Assembly (NCBI RefSeq): GCF_900110415.1
Contig: NZ_FODR01000013.1
Coordinates: 168,502-232,501, forward strand
Source of the DNA: Mucilaginibacter sp. OK283
GTDB taxonomy: Bacteria > Bacteroidota > Bacteroidia > Sphingobacteriales > Sphingobacteriaceae
Direction: 5' to 3'
Length of the DNA: 64,000 bases
Shown piece by piece: positions 9,578-17,807 of this stretch (its first letter is position 1; each line of letters starts with the position of its first letter). Position numbers and translations under genes: made by a program. Below the pieces are notes generated by a model. The model saw nothing but the letters and a program-made list of their open reading frames with translations, did not search any database and was not told where the DNA came from.

Positions 9578-9677
9578 GTTATTTAATTTTTTTTTACGCG
9601 ATAAAACTTTAATTGCCTTATTTATAACAGATTGTTAATTATTTAACTGTACATTCGCCTAATTAAATAAAAATATA

Positions 9678-9866
9678 ATGCAAGGAACAGTAAAATTTTT
9701 CAATGAAAGCAAAGGATTCGGATTTATCGTACCAACAAATGGTGGTGCCGAAGTTTTTGTACATGCCTCAGGCCTTATCGACACTATCCGTGAAAACGAT
9801 AGCGTTACCTACGATGTAGAACAAGGTAAAAAAGGCTTAAATGCGGTAAATGTAAAAGTAGGTTAA
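9678..9866 (+). CDS. Cold-shock domain protein (Csp family)
   Basis: A 62-residue single-stranded nucleic-acid chaperone of the CspA family, slightly shorter than the usual 65-70. RNP1 is KGFGFIVP (residues 12-19) and RNP2 is VFVHASGL (26-33), preceded by the hallmark MQGTVKFFNESKG. It binds RNA to melt secondary structure during growth transitions or cold. The 5' leader is about 100 bp after the amylase terminator, and the gene is followed at once by its own strong terminator, so it is monocistronic. Whether it is cold-induced cannot be read from the sequence. Confidence 0.95.
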   Translation: MQGTVKFFNESKGFGFIVPTNGGAEVFVHASGLIDTIRENDSVTYDVEQGKKGLNAVNVKVG

Positions 9867-9892
9867 TAAATAAACTATTATTATAATCGTAC

Positions 9893-9927
9893 AAGCATCT
9901 GTTCTTAAAGAGCAGATGCTTTTTTTT
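9893..9927 (+). terminator. Terminator after cold-shock gene
   Basis: Perfect 9 bp stem AAGCATCTG / CAGATGCTT followed by eight T residues, 27 bp past the stop codon. Confidence 0.9.
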
Positions 9928-9954
9928 GGGGTAAAGTTTTGTATCAAAAAAGGC

Positions 9955-10213
9955 TGTCATGCTGAGGAACGAAGCTTATATTCGCGAACGATGCATGACG
10001 AATATTGCATAGGTATGCAGATCCTTCGTTCATACCCATGACAAGTTAAAAAACGGTAGTCATCCTGAACTTGTTTCAGGATTCCACAAGACAAGTGACC
10101 CGCATGAAGTATACTTAGCACATGGGGTGCTGAAACAAGTTGCATGACACTAGGGAGAAATCATTGTCATTCTTCCCTCAGAATTTCGCGAAATTTTACA
10201 ACCCAGCATGACA
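9955..10213. repeat. Three consecutive TGTCAT...ATGACA palindromic elements
   Basis: Three separate imperfect palindromes fill the gap between the cold-shock gene and the sigma-factor gene: 9955-10043, about 10058-10149 and 10165-10213. Each starts with (T)GTCAT and ends with ATGACA. The middle one has a perfect 12 bp arm pair AACTTGTTTCAG / CTGAAACAAGTT (10068-10079, 10130-10141). The third is a 49 bp unit centred on TTCGCGAA that recurs almost unchanged at 29993-30041. They contain no open frame and look like non-coding REP/MITE-type dispersed repeats. Confidence 0.85.
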
Positions 10214-10232
10214 GGAGGGGGAATTGTAATCA

Positions 10233-10267
10233 CAAAAAAAACGCGAACAATTTTCATCATTCGCGTT
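10233..10267 (-). terminator. Terminator after primary sigma factor gene
   Basis: On the minus strand, AACGCGAA ... TTCGCGTT (8 bp stem, 12-base loop; 10240-10247 and 10260-10267) is followed by a run of T, about 20 bp after the sigma-factor stop codon. Confidence 0.85.
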
Positions 10268-10288
10268 CCTTATAATCTGCTAAATCGT

Positions 10289-11149
10289 TTAGTTCAAATA
10301 CGATTGTAAAAGATTTGATTTTGAGTTGTGGCGTAAACGCATCAACGCTTTATCTTTTAACTGGCGCACACGCTCGCGGGTAAGGTTAAACTTCTCGCCA
10401 ATTTCTTCTAACGAATGGGCGGCATAACCACCTAATCCAAAGAAAAGGATAATAACCTCGCGGTCGCGTTCGGCAAGGATACCTAATGAGCGTTTGATCT
10501 CTTGTGACAATGAGTCCATCATCAGTTCGGTATCGGTTGCTGCATCGGTGCTTTGCAAAACATCAAGCAAGGTATTTTCTTCACCCTGTATAAACGGAGC
10601 GTCCATAGATACCTGGCGGCCTGCATTGCTTAATGAATCGGCAATTTTATCAACAGATATTTCAAGGTCCTCGGCCAGTTCTTCCGGTGTTGGTTGTCTT
10701 TCAAATTCCTGCTCTAATTTTGAAGCCGCTTTATGAATTTTGCTTAATGAACCAATTTGGTTCAAAGGTAAACGCACGATACGTGACTGCTCGGCAACGG
10801 CAGATAATATAGATTGGCGGATCCACCATACTGCGTATGAAATGAATTTAAAGCCTTTTGTTTCGTCAAAACGTTTAGCCGCTTTAATTAAACCTAAGTT
10901 ACCTTCGTTAATTAAATCGCCTAAAGTAAGGCCCTGGTTTTGGTATTGCTTTGCCACAGATACCACAAAACGAAGGTTTGTTTTTGTCAAACGCTCTAAT
11001 GCGGCCTGGTCGCCCTCACGGATCTTTTGCGCCAGGATCACTTCTTCCTGGGCAGATATTAAATCTACTTTACCTATCTCGTGAAGGTATTTTTCAAGTG
11101 ACTGAGATTCACGATTGGTAATGGATTGGGATATTTTGAGTTGTCTCAT
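10289..11149 (-). CDS. rpoD: RNA polymerase primary sigma factor (RpoD/SigA)
   Basis: The housekeeping sigma-70 factor that directs core RNA polymerase to promoters. At 286 residues it lacks region 1.1, which is normal for Bacteroidota. Visible regions: 1.2 (SLEKYLHEIGKVDLISAQEE), 2.1-2.4 with LTKTNLRFVVSVAKQYQNQG, GNLGLIKAAKRFDETKGFKF and SYAVWWIRQSI, region 3 (RLPLNQIGSLSKI...PTPEELAEDL) and region 4 with the helix-turn-helix SLEEIGEKFNLTRERVRQLK. Its own -7 selectivity in this phylum (TAnnTTTG) agrees with the boxes found in this window. The gene is monocistronic with its own terminator and a long 5' region. Confidence 0.97.
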   Translation of the reverse strand: MRQLKISQSITNRESQSLEKYLHEIGKVDLISAQEEVILAQKIREGDQAALERLTKTNLRFVVSVAKQYQNQGLTLGDLINEGNLGLIKAAKRFDETKGFKFISYAVWWIRQSILSAVAEQSRIVRLPLNQIGSLSKIHKAASKLEQEFERQPTPEELAEDLEISVDKIADSLSNAGRQVSMDAPFIQGEENTLLDVLQSTDAATDTELMMDSLSQEIKRSLGILAERDREVIILFFGLGGYAAHSLEEIGEKFNLTRERVRQLKDKALMRLRHNSKSNLLQSYLN

Positions 11150-11491
11150 TTTTATTGAATAGATTTATTTCAGCTAATTATATGTCCGATAAGAATTTAC
11201 ACGGTTGGTTTAACCTGCTCTATAAAAATATGATCATTTAACGGTGCTCCTAAATTTTTTCTGAACCCGGGATACTGATGATGCAGGGGTTGGCTTTTTG
11301 ATACTATTGCAGTAGGATGCGCGGTGTTTACCGTATTGAAATATGTTGCAGTTACCGGTAAGTGTATAATCAATCGTGATCTCTCTTAAATGGATTCACA
11401 AAGATACGCATTCAATTGCTATTATTGTGTCAAAAATACATCTATTTTATTTGTTATAAATGAGGCACATATCGTACCATTTTTATAACCG
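11150..11491. other. Sigma-factor gene upstream region
   Basis: 342 bp between the sigma-factor start and the end of the AsmA-like gene. It holds the predicted promoter at 11399-11436 and therefore an expected leader of roughly 240 bases. No open frame or repeat was recognised in the leader. Confidence 0.5.
11399..11436 (-). promoter_or_regulatory. Predicted sigma-factor gene promoter
   Basis: On the minus strand TATCTTTG (11399-11406) is an exact TAnnTTTG -7 box, with TTTTTG (11431-11436) 24 bp upstream as a possible -33 box. The spacing is a little long, so confidence is moderate. Confidence 0.5.
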
Positions 11492-13969
11492 TCAAGAGCC
11501 TGTTTTGTCATCGGTATTTTCAGTTTTTTTATCATCTTTTTTGTCTTTATCGCGGTTTTTGTTCCACTTGATTTTTATTTTGCCATCATCGCCATCGGCT
11601 GCCAAAATATGCAACACGATCCCCTTCATACGCTTTTTATTACGTTCGGTTGCGTCTATTATTGCCGTATCGCCTTTTGGGTTACGCAAAGGTATATCCA
11701 ATGCTATATTTGTGCCCCTTGATAGTGAGTAAACGCCGGCTACATTCATGTTAATAGCACTTGAATTAATTTGCATGGGGCTGATGTTTATTTTATCCCC
11801 ATCAATATCAAACTTCATATTAAGCGTTTGAAAGCGGATATTGTTTAAATCCCTGAACGGAAAAGCGAATTTACCTACGCTTGTAATGGGCTTAAAGTTT
11901 AGCAATGCACCTTCTTTTAAATCAACGGTTGTTAAGCCCTTCAGGCTGCCGGGTACAATATCGCCAGCACCATTAATTTTACCGGTGATGTGAGCCTGTG
12001 CCGATAAAAATCCGCTCAGGTTTTTTGATGTAAAACTATTCATCCCGAAGTTGTTAAACGCCAGGAAAAAGTTACTGGTATTTACGTTGTCAATTTTAGT
12101 ATTGATGGTAAAATCATTTACCTTTCCATTCTGTACAAAATTGCCGTTAAGTTTTAATGAGCCACCGGCATGTTTAACACTTAAGTTGTTAACCTTAATG
12201 CTGTTATCGGCCATTAAAAAGTCGGCAGTGGCATCGGTGGCCAAAAAGTTTTTATAATATACTTTATCAACCTGCAGGTGAACGTCGGCAGTGCCTTTTT
12301 CAAACGCGGTACTCAGGGCATCGTTCATATTGGCTTTTTTACCTCTTTTAACCTTTTCAACAGGCTCGGCCCGGTTTAAAAAGCCAAGAAACTCGGCCAA
12401 ATGTAATTGCGGACTGTGTACCCGCCACTTAAGTACTATTTTTTCGGGAGCGGTATAGTACAGGTTTAAAAAATTGTTCACCCGGCCATTCATGTAAACA
12501 ATGCTTTGACCCGATTGCATGCGGATGTTATTCAGCAGCAAATCGTTACCTGCAAACTTGATAGTGATGGCGCTGTTTTTAAAGTTGAGGTTACGGGGCA
12601 GGTAACTCACATTGGCATTTTTTATGTTGATAGTACCGCCTAACTGCGGTTTCGAGATTCTGTAATTAACCAGGTCGGCTTTGTAGGCCAGCTTAAGATC
12701 GGCATAACCTTTGGTAAAGCGCAGGTCATCGTCGCCAATGGCGCCGTTTAGTTTTGCAATATCAAAATTCGATTTAAAAATGCCCGTGGCCACCGGTGTA
12801 TTCAGGTTATTTATAAAAGCCGTATCAATGGTAAATGGCACCTTTTTATAGGTACCGTTAAAATGATAGAGTTCGATAACGGAGTTATCATCATTAAGTC
12901 CTCTGCCATTAATATAATTATTAGAAAACACCCCGCTAAAGCTGCAGTTTTCAATCGTAACACCCGGCATGGTAACAATATTATCGCTTATCCGGGCAGT
13001 AACAAATATGGATGGATCGCCCCCGCCGCCAAAAGTGCCTGCAATTTTACAAGTTACGGCTATCGGGGCATCAATATTAAACATTTTAAGGCTTTTGGTA
13101 ATGTTGGGCGCCAGCAGGTTGGATGCATCTGTCCACAAAATTTTATCGTTGGCAATGTTAAGCGCAAAATTCACGTTCGGCTTGCCCAGGTCAAATTTAC
13201 CACCTATAGTAAAGGCATCACTACCGATATTTAAAACCTTAGGGGCAACTGTAATTTGTTTTGATGGTTGATGGTAGCTGATATCAAAATCGCCGGTGAG
13301 TAGTTTATCTTTCATAAAGCTACCTTTCCTGGTGTTAAAAGAAAAGCTTTTAACCATTGTTTTCAGGCTGATGAAAGCGTGCCAGCCGGTAACAGGCCAC
13401 TGCATGCGGCCATCAACATCCTGTACCTCAAACTTAAATAACTTGAAGGCCTTGCGGTCGTCAACGGTAAAATTCACATTGGTTAAACCAAAGCGTTTGA
13501 TCTGGGTAGATGGGCTGGTGTTTTTCTCTATTTTAACAGAATCCGTTGGTTTGTTTTTAAAAACGGCGGTGTTGCTGTACCCTGAGCTATCGGTAAACAA
13601 ATCAATAACAGCATTGCTGATATCTATTTTATTGATTTCCACGCTGCCATGCAGTAAAGCCGCGGCATTTACAGATACATCGAAGTTTTTGGCATCTAAC
13701 AGGGTATGGCGGTGTGCCGGCCATTGCTTGTCTTTTATAACCACATCCTTGAGGCTTACCGAAACACCGGGGAAGCCCTTGAAAAATGCAGGATCGAGTT
13801 TACCAATGGTAAGCGTACCATTAAGGTTTTTGTTGAGTTCGGCGGTCATCATTTTTAACACCTTTTCTTTGTTGAAGATGATGTACATGGAAACGCCTGC
13901 AAACGCGATGATTACAACGCCTATCAATGACCCTAACACTTTTAATACTACTTTACTCCATTTAGGCAT
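11492..13969 (-). CDS. AsmA-like family protein
   Basis: A large 825-residue envelope protein of the AsmA/TamB-like group. An N-terminal signal-anchor (about residues 8-32) is followed by the AsmA start signature: LNKNLNGTLTIGKLDPAFFK and PGVSVSLKDVVIKD. The long middle consists of repeating beta strands, and the C-terminal AsmA-type part contains GFLSAQAHITGKINGAG and the segment ending in repeated Lys/Asp (KNRDKDKKDDKK). Family members are thought to form groove-like bridges or to regulate lipid and outer-membrane assembly in the periplasm; the specific role here is inferred. The gene stands alone, reading toward the sigma-factor gene. The very charged C-terminal 30 residues are low complexity. 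Confidence 0.85.
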   Translation of the reverse strand: MPKWSKVVLKVLGSLIGVVIIAFAGVSMYIIFNKEKVLKMMTAELNKNLNGTLTIGKLDPAFFKGFPGVSVSLKDVVIKDKQWPAHRHTLLDAKNFDVSVNAAALLHGSVEINKIDISNAVIDLFTDSSGYSNTAVFKNKPTDSVKIEKNTSPSTQIKRFGLTNVNFTVDDRKAFKLFKFEVQDVDGRMQWPVTGWHAFISLKTMVKSFSFNTRKGSFMKDKLLTGDFDISYHQPSKQITVAPKVLNIGSDAFTIGGKFDLGKPNVNFALNIANDKILWTDASNLLAPNITKSLKMFNIDAPIAVTCKIAGTFGGGGDPSIFVTARISDNIVTMPGVTIENCSFSGVFSNNYINGRGLNDDNSVIELYHFNGTYKKVPFTIDTAFINNLNTPVATGIFKSNFDIAKLNGAIGDDDLRFTKGYADLKLAYKADLVNYRISKPQLGGTINIKNANVSYLPRNLNFKNSAITIKFAGNDLLLNNIRMQSGQSIVYMNGRVNNFLNLYYTAPEKIVLKWRVHSPQLHLAEFLGFLNRAEPVEKVKRGKKANMNDALSTAFEKGTADVHLQVDKVYYKNFLATDATADFLMADNSIKVNNLSVKHAGGSLKLNGNFVQNGKVNDFTINTKIDNVNTSNFFLAFNNFGMNSFTSKNLSGFLSAQAHITGKINGAGDIVPGSLKGLTTVDLKEGALLNFKPITSVGKFAFPFRDLNNIRFQTLNMKFDIDGDKINISPMQINSSAINMNVAGVYSLSRGTNIALDIPLRNPKGDTAIIDATERNKKRMKGIVLHILAADGDDGKIKIKWNKNRDKDKKDDKKTENTDDKTGS

Positions 13970-14064
13970 TGCTAACTATTTTATCATACAAAGCGCGGAT
14001 GTTGATTAATTGTTTGATAGCTACAGATTTAAACACTAAAGTTGTTACAATTGGGTTCAGTGGC

Positions 14065-14180
14065 CTGATGTGTGAGGTCAGGGGTCTGTGTTCTGAGATC
14101 GGAAGTTCTCCAAGGTAAAAGTTCGGCCCGCACTACACGTCCTACAGACCACACACCACAGTCCTCAGACAACAGATCTC
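14065..14180. repeat. Degenerate inverted word repeats (CTGTG/TCTGAG words)
   Basis: The gap between the AsmA-like and DoxX-like genes carries tandem degenerate words such as GGTCTGTG, TTCTGAGATC and GTGTGAGGTC on the left (about 14065-14105) and their reverse complements on the right (about 14135-14180), separated by about 30 bp. It would fold into an imperfect hairpin. Confidence 0.6.
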
Positions 14181-14184
14181 ACAA

Positions 14185-15486
14185 TTACCTGTTGCGCTCG
14201 CTTAGCCAGTGGAACTGCCGTTCGGCCAGCTGGAAGTGACGGTTTGTCCGTTTCAGTACTACATACAGGTTATCATTATGCAATTTGCCCAATAACTTTA
14301 TGGTTGTGCTATCAGGCTGTTCATACCTGAAACTGGCCATCCATAAGCTGTCACCGGCCATTTTTTTTATTTTTAAAATATGTTTTGCCTCATCGGTAGT
14401 GTAGGCAAAATACCCCCGTTTATAGCGCTGCCTGAAGGCGGTGTCGGCAGTTTTGATACTGCCGGTGCCATTTTCTAAAATCAAGTCATGCCATCGTAAA
14501 GTATCTGCAATGGATAAAGGAACCTCCTTATTATTTACCGAGTAAATGAAAACTTCGTATACACCGTTTTTTAGCGACTGCTTAGCCGGTGCTGCATTTG
14601 TTTCGTGGTAGTATTGCCAGTTATTTATAATTTGCATAAAAACTGCCAGTATTATAAATATACATTTGAATACAATCCTACCACAGCGCATCCATTTTTT
14701 GGTGTATCTAAAATGATAGGCATCGGCAACTGGCGCCGGCTTATTGAGTACAAAAAAGTAATAAAGCCGACCTGCCTCGTTAGCCAGTAAAAACAAACTC
14801 ACCAAAGTAAGTTCCATAGAAAATAGCTTAACCGGGATATCATAACTCAGGTTAAGCATCATTACATTACCAAATACGCCGGCCGCCATAAATACGCCGA
14901 AAGTTGCTGTACGGCGGTTTAGCAGCAGCAAGCCAACCAATGTTTCCATAACGCCCGAAAATACCTGGTAGGTTTTGGAGTAACCGATAAACATCCACGA
15001 TAAACGCATGGGCAGCAAATCGCCAAGTGGCGTGGCCAATTGATGCAGATTTGGAAACGGCATTTGCAAGGCGTATATTTTAAGTATACCGTAGCTTAAG
15101 GCAAAAAAAGCAAGGTAATAACGGGCTGCCAGGCAAAGCCAGTAATTGAGATGGGTGTAGTTAACGCGCTTCCGGTCGAGCACCGACCATATAAGGCAGC
15201 CAATAACCGTTACACTTAACATCGCCCACAGTTGTGCCCATGCCCACGAGGTATCACCGCTGCCATTTGGCTGCACCAATACCTCACGAACATGAAAAAA
15301 TAGCTTGTTAGATGTGGTTACAGCCCAATCGACAAAGGAATAGTAAAAAGACAATAACTTGCCAACTCCCGGGATTTCGGCCAGCCAGGCCAGCGGCGCT
15401 ATCTGCAGGGTAAGGTAAATGAAAAAAAAGCGGAAGGCTATCAGCCTCCATATTGGCCATGGTGCATTGGTTTGGGTAGGTGTCAT
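14185..15486 (-). CDS. Multi-pass membrane protein, DoxX-like
   Basis: A 433-residue inner-membrane protein. The first ~280 residues contain about seven hydrophobic segments, including the DoxX-like stretch GILKIYALQMPFPNL, SGVMETLVGLLLLNRRTATF and GVFGNVMMLNLSYDIPVKLFS. The last ~130 residues, after a further transmembrane helix near 272-292, are soluble and beta-rich (VYEVFIYSVNNKEVPL, FAYTTDEAKHILKI), probably periplasmic or cytoplasmic. DoxX-like proteins are often linked to redox or thiol stress, but the family is loose and no catalytic motif is visible. The gene is single, divergent from the twin lipoprotein genes. The function is unknown. Confidence 0.6.
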   Translation of the reverse strand: MTPTQTNAPWPIWRLIAFRFFFIYLTLQIAPLAWLAEIPGVGKLLSFYYSFVDWAVTTSNKLFFHVREVLVQPNGSGDTSWAWAQLWAMLSVTVIGCLIWSVLDRKRVNYTHLNYWLCLAARYYLAFFALSYGILKIYALQMPFPNLHQLATPLGDLLPMRLSWMFIGYSKTYQVFSGVMETLVGLLLLNRRTATFGVFMAAGVFGNVMMLNLSYDIPVKLFSMELTLVSLFLLANEAGRLYYFFVLNKPAPVADAYHFRYTKKWMRCGRIVFKCIFIILAVFMQIINNWQYYHETNAAPAKQSLKNGVYEVFIYSVNNKEVPLSIADTLRWHDLILENGTGSIKTADTAFRQRYKRGYFAYTTDEAKHILKIKKMAGDSLWMASFRYEQPDSTTIKLLGKLHNDNLYVVLKRTNRHFQLAERQFHWLSERNR

Positions 15487-15650
15487 TTACAGGTAATAAG
15501 GTTGATGTGGTACTGAATTAAAAGCAAACACCAATATAAGTTATTTTTTGGTATTTGTATTTAATTGTAATATAAAGTGCTGGTTTTGAATTATTTTTAA
15601 TAGCCTGTATCGCTGCGGATACTAAATTCGTATTAATACTAAAACTAATC

Positions 15651-15983
15651 ATGAAATTGCTTGCTATCATCTTTTGTTTAGGGTTGCTATTTGCATCCTG
15701 TAAAAAGAATAACGAAACCCCGTATCAAAGTAATGGGGTTTTAACAGGCTACGACCTTCGTATGTGCCCTTCGCCTTTATGTGGTGGCTTACTGATCACC
15801 ATTAAAAACGATACCGCAAAAAATCCACCTTCCTATTATCATATCAACTCCTCGCTGGCGCAATTGGGAATTAATGAAAATACCCGGTTCCCGATAAACG
15901 TTAATTTAAATTACAAAAAGGATACGGGCATTTTTGCTACATACAATTATATAGTTGTTACTCAAATAAAGGTGCTTAACTAA
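15651..15983 (+). CDS. Small lipoprotein A of a tandem pair
   Basis: A 110-residue predicted lipoprotein: signal peptide with lipobox FASC (Cys17) followed by KKN, the usual Bacteroidota form. The body has a CPSPLCGG cysteine pair (about residues 42-49), the shared stretch ITIKNDTAKNPPSYYHINSS and an NVNLNYKKD strand. No known domain was recognised. It is followed after 11 bp by a paralogue with the same architecture, so the two form an operon and arose by duplication. The body is probably a small beta-sandwich in the periplasm or on the outer membrane. The two cysteines could form a disulphide or bind a metal; that is speculation. Confidence 0.75.
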   Translation: MKLLAIIFCLGLLFASCKKNNETPYQSNGVLTGYDLRMCPSPLCGGLLITIKNDTAKNPPSYYHINSSLAQLGINENTRFPINVNLNYKKDTGIFATYNYIVVTQIKVLN

Positions 15984-15994
15984 TACAATGAAAT

Positions 15995-16321
15995 ATGAAA
16001 CATTTGTTTTTTATTGTTTTTGCCCTATTGGTGCTTGCCGGGTGTAAAAAAGACAGTACCAAAATTTACGCGAGCCAGGGCACAATATTAGGCGTTGATA
16101 ACCGGTATTGTATTAATTGCGGCGGCATTGAAATTGCCATTAAAAATGATACTACAAAAAATGCACCCGCTTTTTATAAGATAAACAGCAGTAAATCGGC
16201 TACGGTCAATCTTGGTTCGAACCCTAAGTTTCCAATTAACGTGACTCTGGACTGGAAACACGATGACGAGATATATGGCGGGAATTATATTATTGTTACC
16301 CGAATTAAGATATTAAATTAA
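15995..16321 (+). CDS. Small lipoprotein B of a tandem pair
   Basis: A 108-residue paralogue of the preceding gene. Lipobox LAGC (Cys17) then KKD. Shared features: a CINCGG cysteine pair where the partner has CPSPLCGG, AIKNDTTKNAPAFYKINSS, FPINVTLDWKHD, and an almost identical C-terminus (IIVTRIKILN against IVVTQIKVLN). The spacing between cysteines differs (CxxC here, CxxxxC in the partner), so the loop has changed since duplication. Function unknown; probably a lipid-anchored periplasmic or outer-membrane protein co-transcribed with the first. Confidence 0.75.
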   Translation: MKHLFFIVFALLVLAGCKKDSTKIYASQGTILGVDNRYCINCGGIEIAIKNDTTKNAPAFYKINSSKSATVNLGSNPKFPINVTLDWKHDDEIYGGNYIIVTRIKILN

Positions 16322-16534
16322 GACGATATTGAAATTAAAAAAGCAAAACGTTATGGGTATGTATCAGCCTACGGTTTAAATTCAGCAATGACATGCTACA
16401 AATGGGCTGTTCCTTTGGCTTGCAGTTAATGTGCAATATCAAAAAATGTAATCCCTATGAGGTAAGAATTATTATTTATCAGGTTATAACCCGAAAATTA
16501 TACAATTGCTACCTTGCAGCCCTGAATTTTAGAC

Positions 16535-17461
16535 ATGAAAAACATCTTCGATAATTTTATTCAAAAAAAGGGCTTGGTTGTTCTTGATGGGGCAATGGCA
16601 ACTGAGCTGGAGGCGAGGGGTGCTGATCTTAACCATAGTTTATGGTCGGCAAAACTGTTAAACGAGAACCCGGAGCTGATTAAGCAGGTACACTATGATT
16701 ATTTAATGGCAGGCGCCGATGTCATAACAACCGCCAGCTACCAGGCCAGCTTTGAAGGTTTTGCAAAGCACGGATATACAACCGAAGAAGCTATCGGCTT
16801 GATGCAGCTGAGCGTACAATTGGCTTTTGATGCGCGTGATGAGTTTATCAAAGCGTTCCCCGGCCGTGAAAGGCCATTGGTAGCTGCCTCGGTAGGGCCT
16901 TATGGGGCGTCATTGGCCGATGGATCAGAGTATCGGGGCAATTACGGTGTAGGCATTGAAGATTTGAAAGCGTTTCACCGCCGCCGGATGCAGGTATTAA
17001 TAGAAACCGGGGCAGATGTACTGGCATGCGAAACCATTCCGTGTATAGATGAGGCCGTTGCGTTGCAGGAATTGTTAGCGGAGTTTCCCGGCGTACAAGC
17101 CTGGATCAGTTTCAGCTGTAAAGATGAAAGCCACCTGAGCAGCGGGGAAGATTTTGCCGATGCTGTAAAATTGTTAAATCAATCGGCACAGGTAGTAGCG
17201 GTTGGTGTTAACTGCACCGCGCCACAGCATATAGCTTCATTAGTAAAGATAGCGGCCACGAATACCAGTAAGTATATCCTGGTTTATCCAAACAAGGGCG
17301 AAGTTTGGGATGCTGTAAATAAATGTTGGTTGCCTGCCAGCACCGGTCATTCCCATTTTTATGACGGGGCAAAAAGCTGGTATTTGGCGGGCGCCAAAAT
17401 TATTGGCGGCTGCTGTAAAACAACGCCTGAAGATATTTTGCAATTGCAGCAGTTGGGGTGA
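16535..17461 (+). CDS. mmuM: Homocysteine S-methyltransferase
   Basis: Transfers a methyl group to homocysteine to give methionine, in the family best known for using S-methylmethionine or S-adenosylmethionine as donor. The 308-residue length fits MmuM. The zinc site is visible: Cys227 in VGVNCTAP and Cys293/Cys294 in IIGGCCKTTP. The N-terminal VLDGAMATELEARGADLNHS is characteristic, as is LYPNKGE-like VYPNKGEVW. The protein is cytoplasmic. It is a single gene followed by a MITE-like element and a DUF72 gene. No amino-acid permease (mmuP) is adjacent. Confidence 0.93.
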   Translation: MKNIFDNFIQKKGLVVLDGAMATELEARGADLNHSLWSAKLLNENPELIKQVHYDYLMAGADVITTASYQASFEGFAKHGYTTEEAIGLMQLSVQLAFDARDEFIKAFPGRERPLVAASVGPYGASLADGSEYRGNYGVGIEDLKAFHRRRMQVLIETGADVLACETIPCIDEAVALQELLAEFPGVQAWISFSCKDESHLSSGEDFADAVKLLNQSAQVVAVGVNCTAPQHIASLVKIAATNTSKYILVYPNKGEVWDAVNKCWLPASTGHSHFYDGAKSWYLAGAKIIGGCCKTTPEDILQLQQLG

Positions 17462-17509
17462 GGTGAAAGGTAAAAGGCGAACGGGTAAAAAGTTAGAGAT
17501 GAAAGGGGG

Positions 17510-17761
17510 CCAGGGCAAACGCATCTAAATAGTTAACTGCGATAAGCTGTTGTTTAATAATAGCTAAGGGAATAAGCTTATAGCGTTGGGAAGATATAAG
17601 CATCAAACGATACCTTATTTTTATTTGGATACGCCTAAATTGCGAGATCAATTTAGTGTTAACCGTGCCAAAATACAAAATACTGATTATTAGATATTTA
17701 TGTAAAAAAATATTCAAAATATGTTAAGTTATGTTAACCCAATTAGATGCGTTTGCCCTGG
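17510..17761. mobile_element. MITE-like element with 19 bp terminal inverted repeats
   Basis: Perfect 19 bp inverted ends CCAGGGCAAACGCATCTAA at 17510-17528 and 17743-17761 bound a 252 bp AT-rich unit without a convincing gene. AAAGGGG occurs at 17502-17508 and 17763-17769, one base from each end, compatible with a target-site duplication. It fills most of the 346 bp gap between the methyltransferase and DUF72 genes. The ends look like insertion-sequence termini, so this is probably a non-autonomous derivative; the parent element is not in the window. Confidence 0.7.
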
Positions 17762-17807
17762 AAAAGGGGCTGAATAGTTATTGGAATGATAGTGCTGAAT
17801 AAAACAA

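Noticed and set aside
16205..16230. GGTTCGAACC resembling a tRNA T-loop
   Set aside because: It is inside a clear lipoprotein gene and no acceptor stem or anticodon arm can be built around it.
17493..17717. 74-residue minus-strand frame inside the MITE-like element, possible transposase remnant
   Set aside because: No transposase motif; the frame crosses a terminal inverted repeat and has no convincing start.
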